DNA of 64,000 nt from assembly GCA_036558645.1 (NCBI GenBank), contig DATBFG010000063.1:5124-69123 (forward strand), given 5' to 3'. The position numbers and the translations under genes were made by a program. This document shows, in pieces, positions 1 through 8,220 of this stretch (the first letter of the stretch is position 1; each line of letters starts with the position of its first letter). Source of the stretch: DATBFG01 sp036558645 (GTDB lineage Bacteria; Acidobacteriota; Terriglobia; Terriglobales; Acidobacteriaceae). The notes below the pieces were generated by a model. That model did no database searches. It was not told the DNA's origin and was given only the letters and a program-made list of their open reading frames with translations.

Positions 1-225
1 CTACCTCTGCCTCCGGAGTAAGGCTTGTTCCCGGTTAATCTGCGCCTCGCCTTTCGATGCTTCTCCTGGCAAGGGTCGCAGTGGTAGCTGTAGTGCTTCC
101 GCTTTCTTCCGCAAATCGCGCACCGACCAGCTGCGAGTTTTGCCATTTGCCATTTTCGTTGCTTCGAGACATTGGCCCTGGTCACCATGAGAAGAGCGTA
201 ACAGATAGCTTTGGGCTTCGGTCAT
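1..225 (-). CDS. Doubtful short hypothetical protein
   Basis: This is an open frame of 74 codons that ends in TAG at the very first bases of the window. The product is rich in Arg, Lys and Gln and shows no signal peptide, membrane segment or motif I recognise. No Shine-Dalgarno sequence precedes the ATG; an internal Met at residue 25 is an equally possible start. An open frame also exists on the opposite strand, so coding is not certain. No function can be offered. Confidence 0.2.
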   Translation of the reverse strand: MTEAQSYLLRSSHGDQGQCLEATKMANGKTRSWSVRDLRKKAEALQLPLRPLPGEASKGEAQINREQALLRRQR

Positions 226-285
226 GCCGAGTAGTGGTTGAAAACTGGTAGTGCGACAGGAATGGATGAGTGCAATAGAGATTTT

Positions 286-810
286 TCACCAGTGATGCGG
301 CCATTCACATGACAAATATCCTCGTGGGGTCACTTGCGGGTGCGGTTCTTCACACGGCCTTATTAATACGTGGCCCATCACTTTTCCCGGTAGCTTGACT
401 CCCGACGTATCCCACCCCAGGCTGTCGTACTTAACAGCGGAAAGCTTTAATAGCCTATCGAGAGCGAGGCCAACAATCAGATGTGAATCACGGCCCTGAA
501 CGTCATACGCCACGTAGAACGGCTTCTGGTGGGCAATCGACTCTAGCGCGCAGCGATTGGCTGGCGTAGGGTCTTCACTAAATCGGGCGTAACCACAGTC
601 CTTTCCGTTCTTGCCTGCGATGTTAATGAGTTCCTGACGCTCAATTCGCCACGCTCGCTGGCGGTTCAGCCAATCCTGAAATAGGTCGGGCAATTCAGGG
701 GCCTTGTAGAGAATAGCTCCTGATAGGGCAGCCACAAGGACAGAAAACCCAAGAATAGTGCGACGACGCCACAACCAAATTGTCATGGGGAACGTGCGGG
801 ACATTTCCAT
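286..810 (-). CDS. Hypothetical protein with N-terminal membrane anchor
   Basis: About 174 residues. A short basic N-terminus (WRRR) precedes one hydrophobic segment at roughly residues 16-35, followed by a soluble region with four scattered Cys residues. This predicts an inner-membrane anchor with the bulk of the protein outside the cytoplasm. I do not recognise the family. Start codons are ambiguous: TTG at 816, ATG at 810 and ATG at 804 are in frame, and none has a good ribosome binding site; the first ATG was taken. Neighbouring genes are also small and unassigned, so context does not help. Confidence 0.5.
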   Translation of the reverse strand: MEMSRTFPMTIWLWRRRTILGFSVLVAALSGAILYKAPELPDLFQDWLNRQRAWRIERQELINIAGKNGKDCGYARFSEDPTPANRCALESIAHQKPFYVAYDVQGRDSHLIVGLALDRLLKLSAVKYDSLGWDTSGVKLPGKVMGHVLIRPCEEPHPQVTPRGYLSCEWPHHW

Positions 811-968
811 ATCCAACTAATGACACCGCACGGCTTTCATCGGGCGTCGGTGACATTGTTGACGATACTACGCGATTCCGAGACCTAGAGACTTTCCACG
901 AAAGGGTGGGATGATGAGTGTAATCGCGATGTTATGTCAAGTCTGTCGCGTCGCTTATCATCAGGCAC

Positions 969-1178
969 ATGATCAAGTTCCTTGAATCGCCCTTCGGTCT
1001 GTGGATTAGGGTGGTTCCTTTTTTCTTCCTATCCCTATACCTGTTGCGAAGCGGAATTTGGCCGAACCCCGACGAACCTCGGAAATGGCACGACCGCATA
1101 ATCAGGATTGCTGGAGGCATCATCTTCGGCTCAGGCGCTCTGTTCGGAAGCGCACGTATCATGGGCTGGGTTAAGTAA
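969..1178 (+). CDS. Small putative membrane protein
   Basis: A product of 69 residues with two hydrophobic stretches (about residues 11-27 and 45-65) separated by a charged hydrophilic stretch (PDEPRKWHDR), so a two-segment membrane protein is likely. The composition is typical of real small membrane proteins rather than a chance frame. No conserved domain is recognised. It sits alone between two minus-strand genes. The ATG lies a few bases after a weak AGG, so the start is plausible but not strong. Confidence 0.45.
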   Translation: MIKFLESPFGLWIRVVPFFFLSLYLLRSGIWPNPDEPRKWHDRIIRIAGGIIFGSGALFGSARIMGWVK

Positions 1179-1262
1179 GAATTGGCTGCTGGAACCTGTG
1201 TCTCTAACCTCAATGAGCGTAATGGCGATGTTACGCCAGCGGGGGCCGATGGGCCGAAAAAC

Positions 1263-2177
1263 CTAACAAGCGGGGCAAGGACAGGCATAAAGGATGATAG
1301 ACACAGTACCCGATTGCTCGTCCATTCGCTTCGCCAGCAGACGAGGATCAGCGGGTAGCAATTTGAAGACCGACGTATATTTCGCCAAGAACTGATCCAA
1401 AAGTTCGGGCCTGTAGATTTGGCCTATCGGCGCGTCTTTCAACACTTCGCGTCGAGTGGCATCGTCCAGACCCACAATTTCAATGTTGCCGAAATGAAAT
1501 TGCTTGCCTTCGTCGATGTCGATGACGAGAGAAATGAGACTCGCGTCGTTGTCAACAGAAGCCTCTGGCACAGCGGTGAAGTTGATGTAGCCCGATTCAC
1601 TGTAAGTTCTTCTCAGCATCTCCAGCCCTTGTGCAATCTTTTCACGGCTAAAAACATCGCCATTCTGGATCGGAAAAAAGCTACGCAACAGCCCGAGGTC
1701 AGTAATGTTCGTGTTGTTCTTGAAGCTGATTTCGCCTAGCCGGTAGCGGAGACCCTTGTCTACGCGTACTTCGACGGAGATGCGCTGAGTTCTGAGATCG
1801 CTGCTCAGGACCCGCGCCTTACCATGAACGGCAGCGTTGAAATACCCGCGATCCTGCCATGCCGCCCTTGTTCTCTCAACTACGTCATCCGTTACCGCAT
1901 CAAGCGAGGCCCCCGAAATTTCTTTGTTGGCCGCAGCCACTAAATTACGTTCTTCGGAAGTCGGCAGATGAGGAGCGCCTGAGAAGGCTATGGCCTGTAC
2001 TACGATTTTTGGGCCAGAGGGCCGCTGCTGCTCGCCATTCAGTTGATCCTTCATCTCAGATAGTGAAGGGCACGTAATCGTGAATCCACTCGGATACGAC
2101 TGTGCTTGGAGGAATCGGCAACACACCGGTAGGCAAGTGATGGCAACAACAGCGGTGTGCGCCAATCGAACGCGCAT
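1263..2177 (-). CDS. POTRA-domain exported protein (BamA/TamA-like, barrel absent)
   Basis: A 304-residue protein with an N-terminal signal-like segment ending near LQAQS. It is followed by at least two POTRA-type repeats, the polypeptide-binding modules found in front of BamA and TamA barrels; the segment around residues 130-215 (DKGLRYRLGEISF, then a stretch with EKIAQGLEMLRR) is characteristic, and a second similar segment (DEGKQFHFGNIEI) follows. A beta barrel is missing, since the family's barrel alone needs about 350 further residues. It is therefore probably a periplasmic adaptor rather than an insertase. The C-terminus ends in an unusual Cys-rich tail (CPCPAC). A TATAAT hexamer only 6 bases before the ATG suggests a leaderless message. 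Confidence 0.75.
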   Translation of the reverse strand: MRVRLAHTAVVAITCLPVCCRFLQAQSYPSGFTITCPSLSEMKDQLNGEQQRPSGPKIVVQAIAFSGAPHLPTSEERNLVAAANKEISGASLDAVTDDVVERTRAAWQDRGYFNAAVHGKARVLSSDLRTQRISVEVRVDKGLRYRLGEISFKNNTNITDLGLLRSFFPIQNGDVFSREKIAQGLEMLRRTYSESGYINFTAVPEASVDNDASLISLVIDIDEGKQFHFGNIEIVGLDDATRREVLKDAPIGQIYRPELLDQFLAKYTSVFKLLPADPRLLAKRMDEQSGTVSIILYACPCPAC

Positions 2178-2183
2178 AAGAGG

Positions 2184-2189
2184 ATTATA
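2184..2189 (-). promoter_or_regulatory. Putative -10 element of the POTRA gene
   Basis: On the minus strand TATAAT lies 6 bases before the ATG of the POTRA gene, with a poor -35 match about 18 bases further upstream. That spacing would place the transcription start at or next to the ATG, and no Shine-Dalgarno sequence is present. Confidence 0.3.
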
Positions 2190-2454
2190 GGCGGTATTTG
2201 TCTGAATTGTTGAAATCAGGCGTTAGCACAAGCTTGCGCCGTCTGTTCGCCCTTGCAAGGGGTGCAACTTTCCCACCCGCTATCTCCTAACCAGTCAAAT
2301 GGGAGAAGAGCCCGTGGAGGGTCAACAAGCGCCATGGCGAGTTATCCACAGATTAACTGCCCTTCTGACAATCCACTTCATAGCGGTCCCCTATCGTGGA
2401 AACGAATTCTGATTAGGACTCACTATTCCCATAGATATTCTTATAGAGGCTGTT

Positions 2455-2574
2455 ATGGCAAAAATAATAGTGTTTCATGTTCCACACAATTTTCGGAGAC
2501 CTCGCAAGTGGGTTCCTAAGCTTCAGTTGGGAAGGGTGATCGAGTTCTGCTCGCAGGCCAAGAAGTCAGCCTAG
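2455..2574 (+). CDS. Tiny conserved acidobacterial protein, 39 residues
   Basis: A 39-residue basic protein beginning MAKIIVFHVPHNF and ending in QAKKSA. This pattern (short hydrophobic start, then a basic middle, then VIEF followed by a Ser/Lys-rich end) matches small proteins I recall from several Acidobacteriota genomes; that is memory, not a search. An AGAGG stands about six bases before the ATG. It lies alone in the otherwise empty stretch between the POTRA gene and the GloVer pair. Function unknown. Confidence 0.45.
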   Translation: MAKIIVFHVPHNFRRPRKWVPKLQLGRVIEFCSQAKKSA

Positions 2575-3113
2575 GTCTTTGCGAATTGGGAAATCGCGGG
2601 CGGTAAACCTCGAGAGACATGTAAGCCTGTCTCATGAGCGAGCTAACTGTTGGGTGCTCTCCAAACCGCAGCAACCAGTGCTAACGCAACTTATCGCCAA
2701 CTAGGATAGGCGGAACACTGCCTCTGGATGGCCTGTGGCGAGCGGGTAAGAACGCAACGAGCGCCGCAAATAGGCGAGGAATGCAACACCGCAACTCAAG
2801 CATCAGTCTGGCCACTGACTTAGCTCCGAGCGATCCACCAGCGATCTCGAAAACTCTACGAGTTCACGACTCCCACGTTCGTCAAGCGGGGCGCTTGCCC
2901 CGGAGATGAACGACCTCCACTATCACCCTCAATCAAAGTAGGGTCGTTTCGCCTTGACGGACGTGTGTTGTTGGCACAAAATCTCCCGCCTACGCTTTCT
3001 TCCCCATTTGGAATGCTAGATCTCGCGTAACGGCGGCTCTGGCCCTCAATAAGAACGTCGTCCATTTTTTGGCCGACACCTTCGAAAGCATCGAAATTCA
3101 AGGAGCGCTCTTC
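2575..3113. other. Intergenic stretch without a convincing gene
   Basis: I see no protein with believable composition here. The only structure noted is a perfect 6-bp stem with a GCTT loop at 2887-2902 that lacks a following T-run, so it is not a classical terminator. The last bases carry the ribosome binding site (AAGGAG) of the next gene. Confidence 0.4.
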
Positions 3114-4301
3114 ATGACCAGCAACATGCACCATCAGGGCCCTCGCAAATTGATTTCCAATAAACTATCGCCGGCTATCACCCTCGCGGTATACGCCGCG
3201 ATCATGCTGACATCGACATTGGTCGCGTCGCCGCCGCTGCACGCGCAAACGTATCAGATACTTTACAACTTCAATCCTGCCGTTGATGGATCGACTAATC
3301 CACTTGGGCTGACTCGCGACGCGACCGGTAACATTCTTGGGGTAGCGGGGTCCAATCATGGAAGCGTGTTCAAACTAGATCTAACCAACCGCATGCTGAC
3401 AACTCTTTACAGCTTTTCCGGCACTCCCGATGGGGATCACCCGCAAGACCCAGTCGTCCTGGATTCTGCGGGAAACATTTATGGAACGACGCGTGGCGGT
3501 GGCGCCAACGGCTTGGGGGCAGTCTTCAAGATTGACCCAAATGGTGTGGAAACGATTCTGCATAGCTTCAATGGTACGGATGGTCAAGTCCCTAACGGCT
3601 TGATTCGCGATCCTGCGGGGAACTTGTACGGCACCACGGTTGAAGGCGGCCTTCGTGGCAGCGGTGTCGTGTTTCGGATCAACAAGTTCGGGGTCTATCA
3701 GACCTTGTACAAATTTACCGGGCCACCGGATGCTGCTCAGCCCTACGCTGGCCTGGTTCGCGACCCGGCGGGCAATCTGTACGGCACCACCGACACAGGT
3801 GGAGATTTTAGCAAGGGAACCATCTTCAAGCTGGCTCCGGATGGCACCGAGACCGTGCTGCATAGCTTCCCAGGAAAAGCGGGCGGTAACCGACCTTTTG
3901 CCGGACTTCTTCTAGACTCGGCGGGCAATCTGTACGGCTCAACCTTCGCCGGTGGAACTGGCCGGCTGGGAACGGTATTCAAGCTGGACACCTCCGGTGT
4001 CTTTAGCATCCTGATCAATTTTAGTGGCGCCAATGGTGAAGAACCCGGTGAATTGGCCTTGGATGCAGCCGGCAATCTCTATGGCACCAGCTACAGAGGA
4101 GGCGGCCCGTTCGACGATGGAGTTGTGTTCAAGCTCGATCCCTCGGGCAATGAGACCGTGCTGCACAGCTTTGCGGGAAGACCCGATGGTAGTGGTCCCA
4201 GCGAGCGGCGTCCATTGGTGGCTTCAGATGGCACGATCATTGGCTCTACTGCTACAGGCGGCTTTTATGACGCTGGCACGATTTTCCGGATCAAACCTTG
4301 A
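3114..4301 (+). CDS. Secreted GloVer tandem-repeat protein, copy 1
   Basis: About 395 residues. The start at 3114 was preferred over upstream in-frame codons because AAGGAG stands 8 bases before it and because copy 2 has the same start context. A signal peptide of about 45 residues ends in the pattern LHAQ. The rest is made of about nine repeats of roughly 38 residues, each with NLYGTT-like and GTVFKL-like cores followed by ETVLHSF. This is the choice-of-anchor GloVer repeat family (TIGR03803), predicted to form a beta-propeller-like exported protein of unknown ligand. No C-terminal anchor is seen. It is followed after 115 bases by a paralogue of similar length, indicating tandem duplication. 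Confidence 0.85.
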   Translation: MTSNMHHQGPRKLISNKLSPAITLAVYAAIMLTSTLVASPPLHAQTYQILYNFNPAVDGSTNPLGLTRDATGNILGVAGSNHGSVFKLDLTNRMLTTLYSFSGTPDGDHPQDPVVLDSAGNIYGTTRGGGANGLGAVFKIDPNGVETILHSFNGTDGQVPNGLIRDPAGNLYGTTVEGGLRGSGVVFRINKFGVYQTLYKFTGPPDAAQPYAGLVRDPAGNLYGTTDTGGDFSKGTIFKLAPDGTETVLHSFPGKAGGNRPFAGLLLDSAGNLYGSTFAGGTGRLGTVFKLDTSGVFSILINFSGANGEEPGELALDAAGNLYGTSYRGGGPFDDGVVFKLDPSGNETVLHSFAGRPDGSGPSERRPLVASDGTIIGSTATGGFYDAGTIFRIKP

Positions 4302-4416
4302 CGCAGATGGCACGGCCCGGTCTTGAGGACGTAAACAGGGCCGGGCCTGTCCCCTTTTCGTTAACCCAGGTCTGAGTCAAACGCCGAACTCATTGAGAAA
4401 TCATGGAGCGCTCCTC

Positions 4417-5604
4417 ATGACAAGCAAGACGCATCACCACGGTCCTCTCAGATTGATTTCCGACATACGCACGCATGCTCTAACTTTCGCGAAATGCCTC
4501 GCGATCATGCTGACATCGACATTGGTCGCGTCGCCGCCGCTGCAAGCGCAGACCTATCAAATCCTCCACAACTTCGACCCTTCCATGGATGGAGCCGGTC
4601 CAGCCGGGCTGACTCGTGACGCAGCGGGAAACATTATTGGAGTAACCGTGGATCGTCCCGATAAAGGAAGCGTGTTCAAGCTGGATTTAACGACCCGCCT
4701 GCTAACCACCCTCTACATCTTTACCGGCACTCCCGATGGGGATGAACCCTTCGACCCCGTCGTCTTGGATTCTGTGGGCAATATCTATGGTACGACAGCT
4801 GGCGGAGGCGCCAACGGCTTGGGCGCAGTCTTCAAGATTGACTCAAATGGTGTGGAAACGATTCTGCATAGCTTCAACGGAACGGATGGTCAACACCCTA
4901 ACGGCTTGATTCGCGATCCCGCAGGGAACCTGTACGGCACCACGGTGAGAGGCGGCATGCGTGGCAGCGGCGTCGTATTCCGGATCAGCAAGTCCGGAGT
5001 CCATCGGACCTTGTACAAATTTACCGGGCCGGATGGTGCTCAGCCTTATGCTGGTCTGGCGCGGGACGCGGCGGGCAATCTGTACGGCACCACCGACACC
5101 GGTGGAGATTACGGCAAGGGGACCATCTTCAAGCTGGCTCCGGATGGCGCGGAGACCGTGCTGCACATTTTCACGGGACAGGCGGGCGGTAACCGACCTT
5201 ATGCCCCTCTTCTCGTAGACTCTGCCGGGAATCTGTACGGCTCAACGCGCGCCGGTGGAACTGGCCGACTCGGAACCATCTTCAAGCTGGACAACACCGG
5301 CCTCTTCAGCATCCTGATCAATTTTAGTGGCGCCAATGGCGAGGGCCCCGGATCAGCCTTGGCGATGGATGCAGCCGGCAATCTCTACGGCACCACCTCC
5401 TTAGGCGGGGGCATCTTCGATGCAGGAGTTGCGTTCAAGCTCGATCCCTCCGGCAACGAGACCGTGCTGCACAGCTTTGGGGAAAAACCCGATGGCCGGT
5501 TTCCCACCGGGCCTCTATTGTTGAGTCGGGATGGCACCATCATTGGCTCCACCGGCGGTGGCGGCCTTAACGGCGCTGGCACGATTTTCAGGATAAGACC
5601 TTGA
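4417..5604 (+). CDS. Secreted GloVer tandem-repeat protein, copy 2
   Basis: A paralogue of the preceding gene, similar over the entire length, including the signal peptide (IMLTSTLVASPPL is shared) and the repeat order. The start at 4417 (MTSKTHHH) was chosen by analogy with copy 1 and because TGGAG stands seven bases upstream; an in-frame ATG at 4393 would add eight residues. Repeats again carry NLYGTT and VFKL cores. The differences are scattered substitutions with a few indels, as expected from an older duplication. The ligand is unknown; the protein is predicted to be exported. Confidence 0.85.
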   Translation: MTSKTHHHGPLRLISDIRTHALTFAKCLAIMLTSTLVASPPLQAQTYQILHNFDPSMDGAGPAGLTRDAAGNIIGVTVDRPDKGSVFKLDLTTRLLTTLYIFTGTPDGDEPFDPVVLDSVGNIYGTTAGGGANGLGAVFKIDSNGVETILHSFNGTDGQHPNGLIRDPAGNLYGTTVRGGMRGSGVVFRISKSGVHRTLYKFTGPDGAQPYAGLARDAAGNLYGTTDTGGDYGKGTIFKLAPDGAETVLHIFTGQAGGNRPYAPLLVDSAGNLYGSTRAGGTGRLGTIFKLDNTGLFSILINFSGANGEGPGSALAMDAAGNLYGTTSLGGGIFDAGVAFKLDPSGNETVLHSFGEKPDGRFPTGPLLLSRDGTIIGSTGGGGLNGAGTIFRIRP

Positions 5605-5725
5605 CGCAGATGGCTCGGGCTTGGTTTCCGAATAGAGGCATGGCCCGGGTAATTACTACCGAGTGGTGATTCGGGGCTAGAATTCTGCATCTCATTCCTA
5701 TGAGATCGTCCGATGGAATCCACCT

Positions 5726-6679
5726 ATGACAAACGTCCGAAGGGTCCCTCCATCTCTCTACATTATTCTTACGGTGTGCCTCTCCACGCTGGCTTGGTCC
5801 ACTGATCGCAAGACTTATCCGATGGATATCCCTGCGAGCGGCCTCCAGTCCATCACATTCGATGTTCAGGAGGGCGAATTCGTCCTGCGCGGAGACCCTG
5901 CTGTGCAGACGGTCAGCATGCGCGTTTCAATTGACCGCACATGGATCTTTCGTCTAGGCGAAGAAGGCATACTGCAGCGGCTAATCAAGATCACTGGCGA
6001 AGGAACCAACCAGCTCAAGGTCGTTACCGATATTCCTCATTCGCTAAGCAACTGGGGACGAGCTCAATATCCCATCGACTTTGAGATTGTCGTGCCGGCA
6101 AGCCTTGCCCTCGACGTGATCGATACATCCGGCATTATTCGTATCTCAGGCATGAAAGCAGCCGTCGATATTCGCGACGGCAGCGGGTCAATGTCCGTTT
6201 CTGATGTAGAAGGTCCAGTCACGATCACGAAAGACTCAGGCGATATCAAAGTCGCTCGCATCACCGGGAATACCAGGATTTCGAGCAAGTCGGGGCAGAT
6301 GAAGCTTCGCGAACTGGCAGCATTGGAAATAGACCAGTCGGATGGGAACCTCGATATCGCTCAGGTCGGGACATCCCGAGTGCACAACAATAGCGGCAAC
6401 ATTCGTGCGAACGGTATCGGCGGCCCTTTAACAATCGATGACGAGTCCGGGGAGATTCATGTGACCGACGCAAAGGACGAAGTCACGATTCATGATACTT
6501 CCGGCCAAATACGTGTGTTAAGGGCAGGAAACGTCAACATTCAAGACACTTCGGGCGATATCACAATCGAGCAGGTAGCCAGCCTCGCTGTTTCGCAGAA
6601 AGAATCGGGGCAAGTCAAGGTCGCCGACGTGAGCGGGTCTGTGGAAGTCCCCTCAGGCATCGGAATGAAACGTCGATAG
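5726..6679 (+). CDS. DUF4097-like exported beta-repeat protein
   Basis: A 317-residue protein with a signal peptide (hydrophobic stretch ending near LAWS) followed by many short beta-strand repeats rich in Gly, Ser, Asp and Val, such as DTSGIIRISG, DGSGSMSVSD, KDSGDIKVAR, DESGEIHVTD and DTSGDITIEQ. This regular spacing of about 18-20 residues is the signature of the DUF4097 putative adhesin family, which forms a right-handed beta solenoid. Members are usually extracytoplasmic and are often next to membrane stress genes; that context is not seen here. It may be read with the GloVer genes, the gap being about 120 bases. Function is inferred only from the fold. Confidence 0.7.
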   Translation: MTNVRRVPPSLYIILTVCLSTLAWSTDRKTYPMDIPASGLQSITFDVQEGEFVLRGDPAVQTVSMRVSIDRTWIFRLGEEGILQRLIKITGEGTNQLKVVTDIPHSLSNWGRAQYPIDFEIVVPASLALDVIDTSGIIRISGMKAAVDIRDGSGSMSVSDVEGPVTITKDSGDIKVARITGNTRISSKSGQMKLRELAALEIDQSDGNLDIAQVGTSRVHNNSGNIRANGIGGPLTIDDESGEIHVTDAKDEVTIHDTSGQIRVLRAGNVNIQDTSGDITIEQVASLAVSQKESGQVKVADVSGSVEVPSGIGMKRR

Positions 6680-6765
6680 CGGCGCGCGCGCCAACCGACT
6701 GAGACCTTGCCTCAAGCCTGATCTTGCATCCTCCCGGGGGCGCCGCCCGCCCTGTCAGAATTGTT

Positions 6766-8220
6766 CTACTTCACTTCTTGTCCTGCAGCCGCAGCCTTGT
6801 CTGCGGGTGGAGGTGGAATCGTGATGTCGACATTTGTCACTGAACCAAGCGTGCTGAGCGGCTTGTCGAAGTCGGCGTCGTTGCCAACGACGAGCACCGC
6901 AAATTTGTCTTTGTGTACGTACTTGCTCGCGACGCGCGCTACGTCCGCCGCTTGAACTTTCTCGATCCCGGTACGATAGCGTTCAAGAAAGTCGGCTGGA
7001 TACCCGTAGAATTCATAGGCCATTCGCTCCCGAAGAACTTTTTCAGGCGAATCGAAATTAAAGACGAACGAGTTCAGGATGGAATCCTTAGCGCGCTTGA
7101 TTTCATCGTCTGAGAGCGGCTTCGTGCCCAGGTCGTCGATTTCCTGATAGATGCCCTGTATGGCCTCGATGGTCGACTGACTCTTCGTGCCCATGACGAT
7201 CCGTTGAACGCCCTGATGATCGAATGCGGTGCCGATTCCTCCACCCACTGAGTAGGCTAATCCCTTGCCGGTGCGTAAATGGCTGAACAGGCGTGAGGAG
7301 AAACCTCCGCCGAAAGCTTCGTTAAAGACTTCGATAGCGTAGTAGTCAGGGTTGTCACGAGTCGTGCCGGCAGCAACCATGCGGATCGCCGACTGATTGA
7401 CGTCACTCTTCTTGACGAGGTAATAGCCAGGTTTCGCCGGCTCAGGCGGGATGTTGGGTTTGGTCCAAGCGGCTCCTTTTTCCCATTTCCCGTACTCGGC
7501 GCGTAGTTTGGCTTCCATGGTAGCGGAGTCGAAGTCGCCAACGACTCCGAAAACAATGTTGTTGGGATGAACCCATTTCTTGTACCAGTTCAGCAAATCA
7601 TCGCGCGTGATCGCGGCGGCCGTTGCGTATTCGGTGACGCGCGCATATGGATTTTTTGGCCCGTAAGCGAGTTTTGCTCCTTCGCGGCCGGAGATGCCGC
7701 CTATGTCGTCATTGCGACGTGAGATGGCATCGAATGTCTCATTCTTCGCAAGCTCGAGCTTCTCGCTGCGAAACTCAGGATTCCTCAGCAAGTCGTTAAA
7801 GACCTTGAATACGTCATCGAAATCAGCTTTCAGGCAGGAGAGGCCGATGGTCGTGGAATCCACGCCTCCATTCGTCTCTACCTTCGCAGCGCGTATTTCC
7901 AGGTAGTCGTCAAGTTGATCGCCGGTCTGCGTCTTCGTGCCGCCGGTTCGCCACACTTCTCCGTAGATATCGACAAGGCCCACCTTTTCTGCAGGCTCAA
8001 GCCTGGACCCGTCACGAATGCGCGCCAGCGCGTCGATGATGGGGAGTTCATGATCCTCTTGCAGGAAGATTACCATTCCGTTGGGCAACTGAATTCTTTT
8101 TGGTTCCTGCGGATGGAACGGATGCAGCGTCGGAATCGGAATCTGTTGCCAATCGGTTTGCGCCAGCGCAAAAGGTGCAATCAGCGTTACTGCGGCGATG
8201 AATATCAAAAGGCGCTTCAT
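6766..8220 (-). CDS. M16 family peptidase-like protein, inactive partner
   Basis: A 484-residue exported protein (signal peptide MKRLLIFIAAVTLIAPFALA) with the two-lobed M16 architecture; the second lobe includes GLAYSVGGGIG. Unlike its neighbour it lacks the zinc motif HxxEH at the expected place in the first lobe (around DGSRLEPAEKVGLVD). M16 enzymes often pair one catalytic and one non-catalytic subunit, so this is probably the non-catalytic partner. Its ATG overlaps the stop codon of the upstream gene by four bases (8217-8220), a sign of translational coupling and a stoichiometric complex. It would act in the periplasm. Confidence 0.85.
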   Translation of the reverse strand: MKRLLIFIAAVTLIAPFALAQTDWQQIPIPTLHPFHPQEPKRIQLPNGMVIFLQEDHELPIIDALARIRDGSRLEPAEKVGLVDIYGEVWRTGGTKTQTGDQLDDYLEIRAAKVETNGGVDSTTIGLSCLKADFDDVFKVFNDLLRNPEFRSEKLELAKNETFDAISRRNDDIGGISGREGAKLAYGPKNPYARVTEYATAAAITRDDLLNWYKKWVHPNNIVFGVVGDFDSATMEAKLRAEYGKWEKGAAWTKPNIPPEPAKPGYYLVKKSDVNQSAIRMVAAGTTRDNPDYYAIEVFNEAFGGGFSSRLFSHLRTGKGLAYSVGGGIGTAFDHQGVQRIVMGTKSQSTIEAIQGIYQEIDDLGTKPLSDDEIKRAKDSILNSFVFNFDSPEKVLRERMAYEFYGYPADFLERYRTGIEKVQAADVARVASKYVHKDKFAVLVVGNDADFDKPLSTLGSVTNVDITIPPPPADKAAAAGQEVK

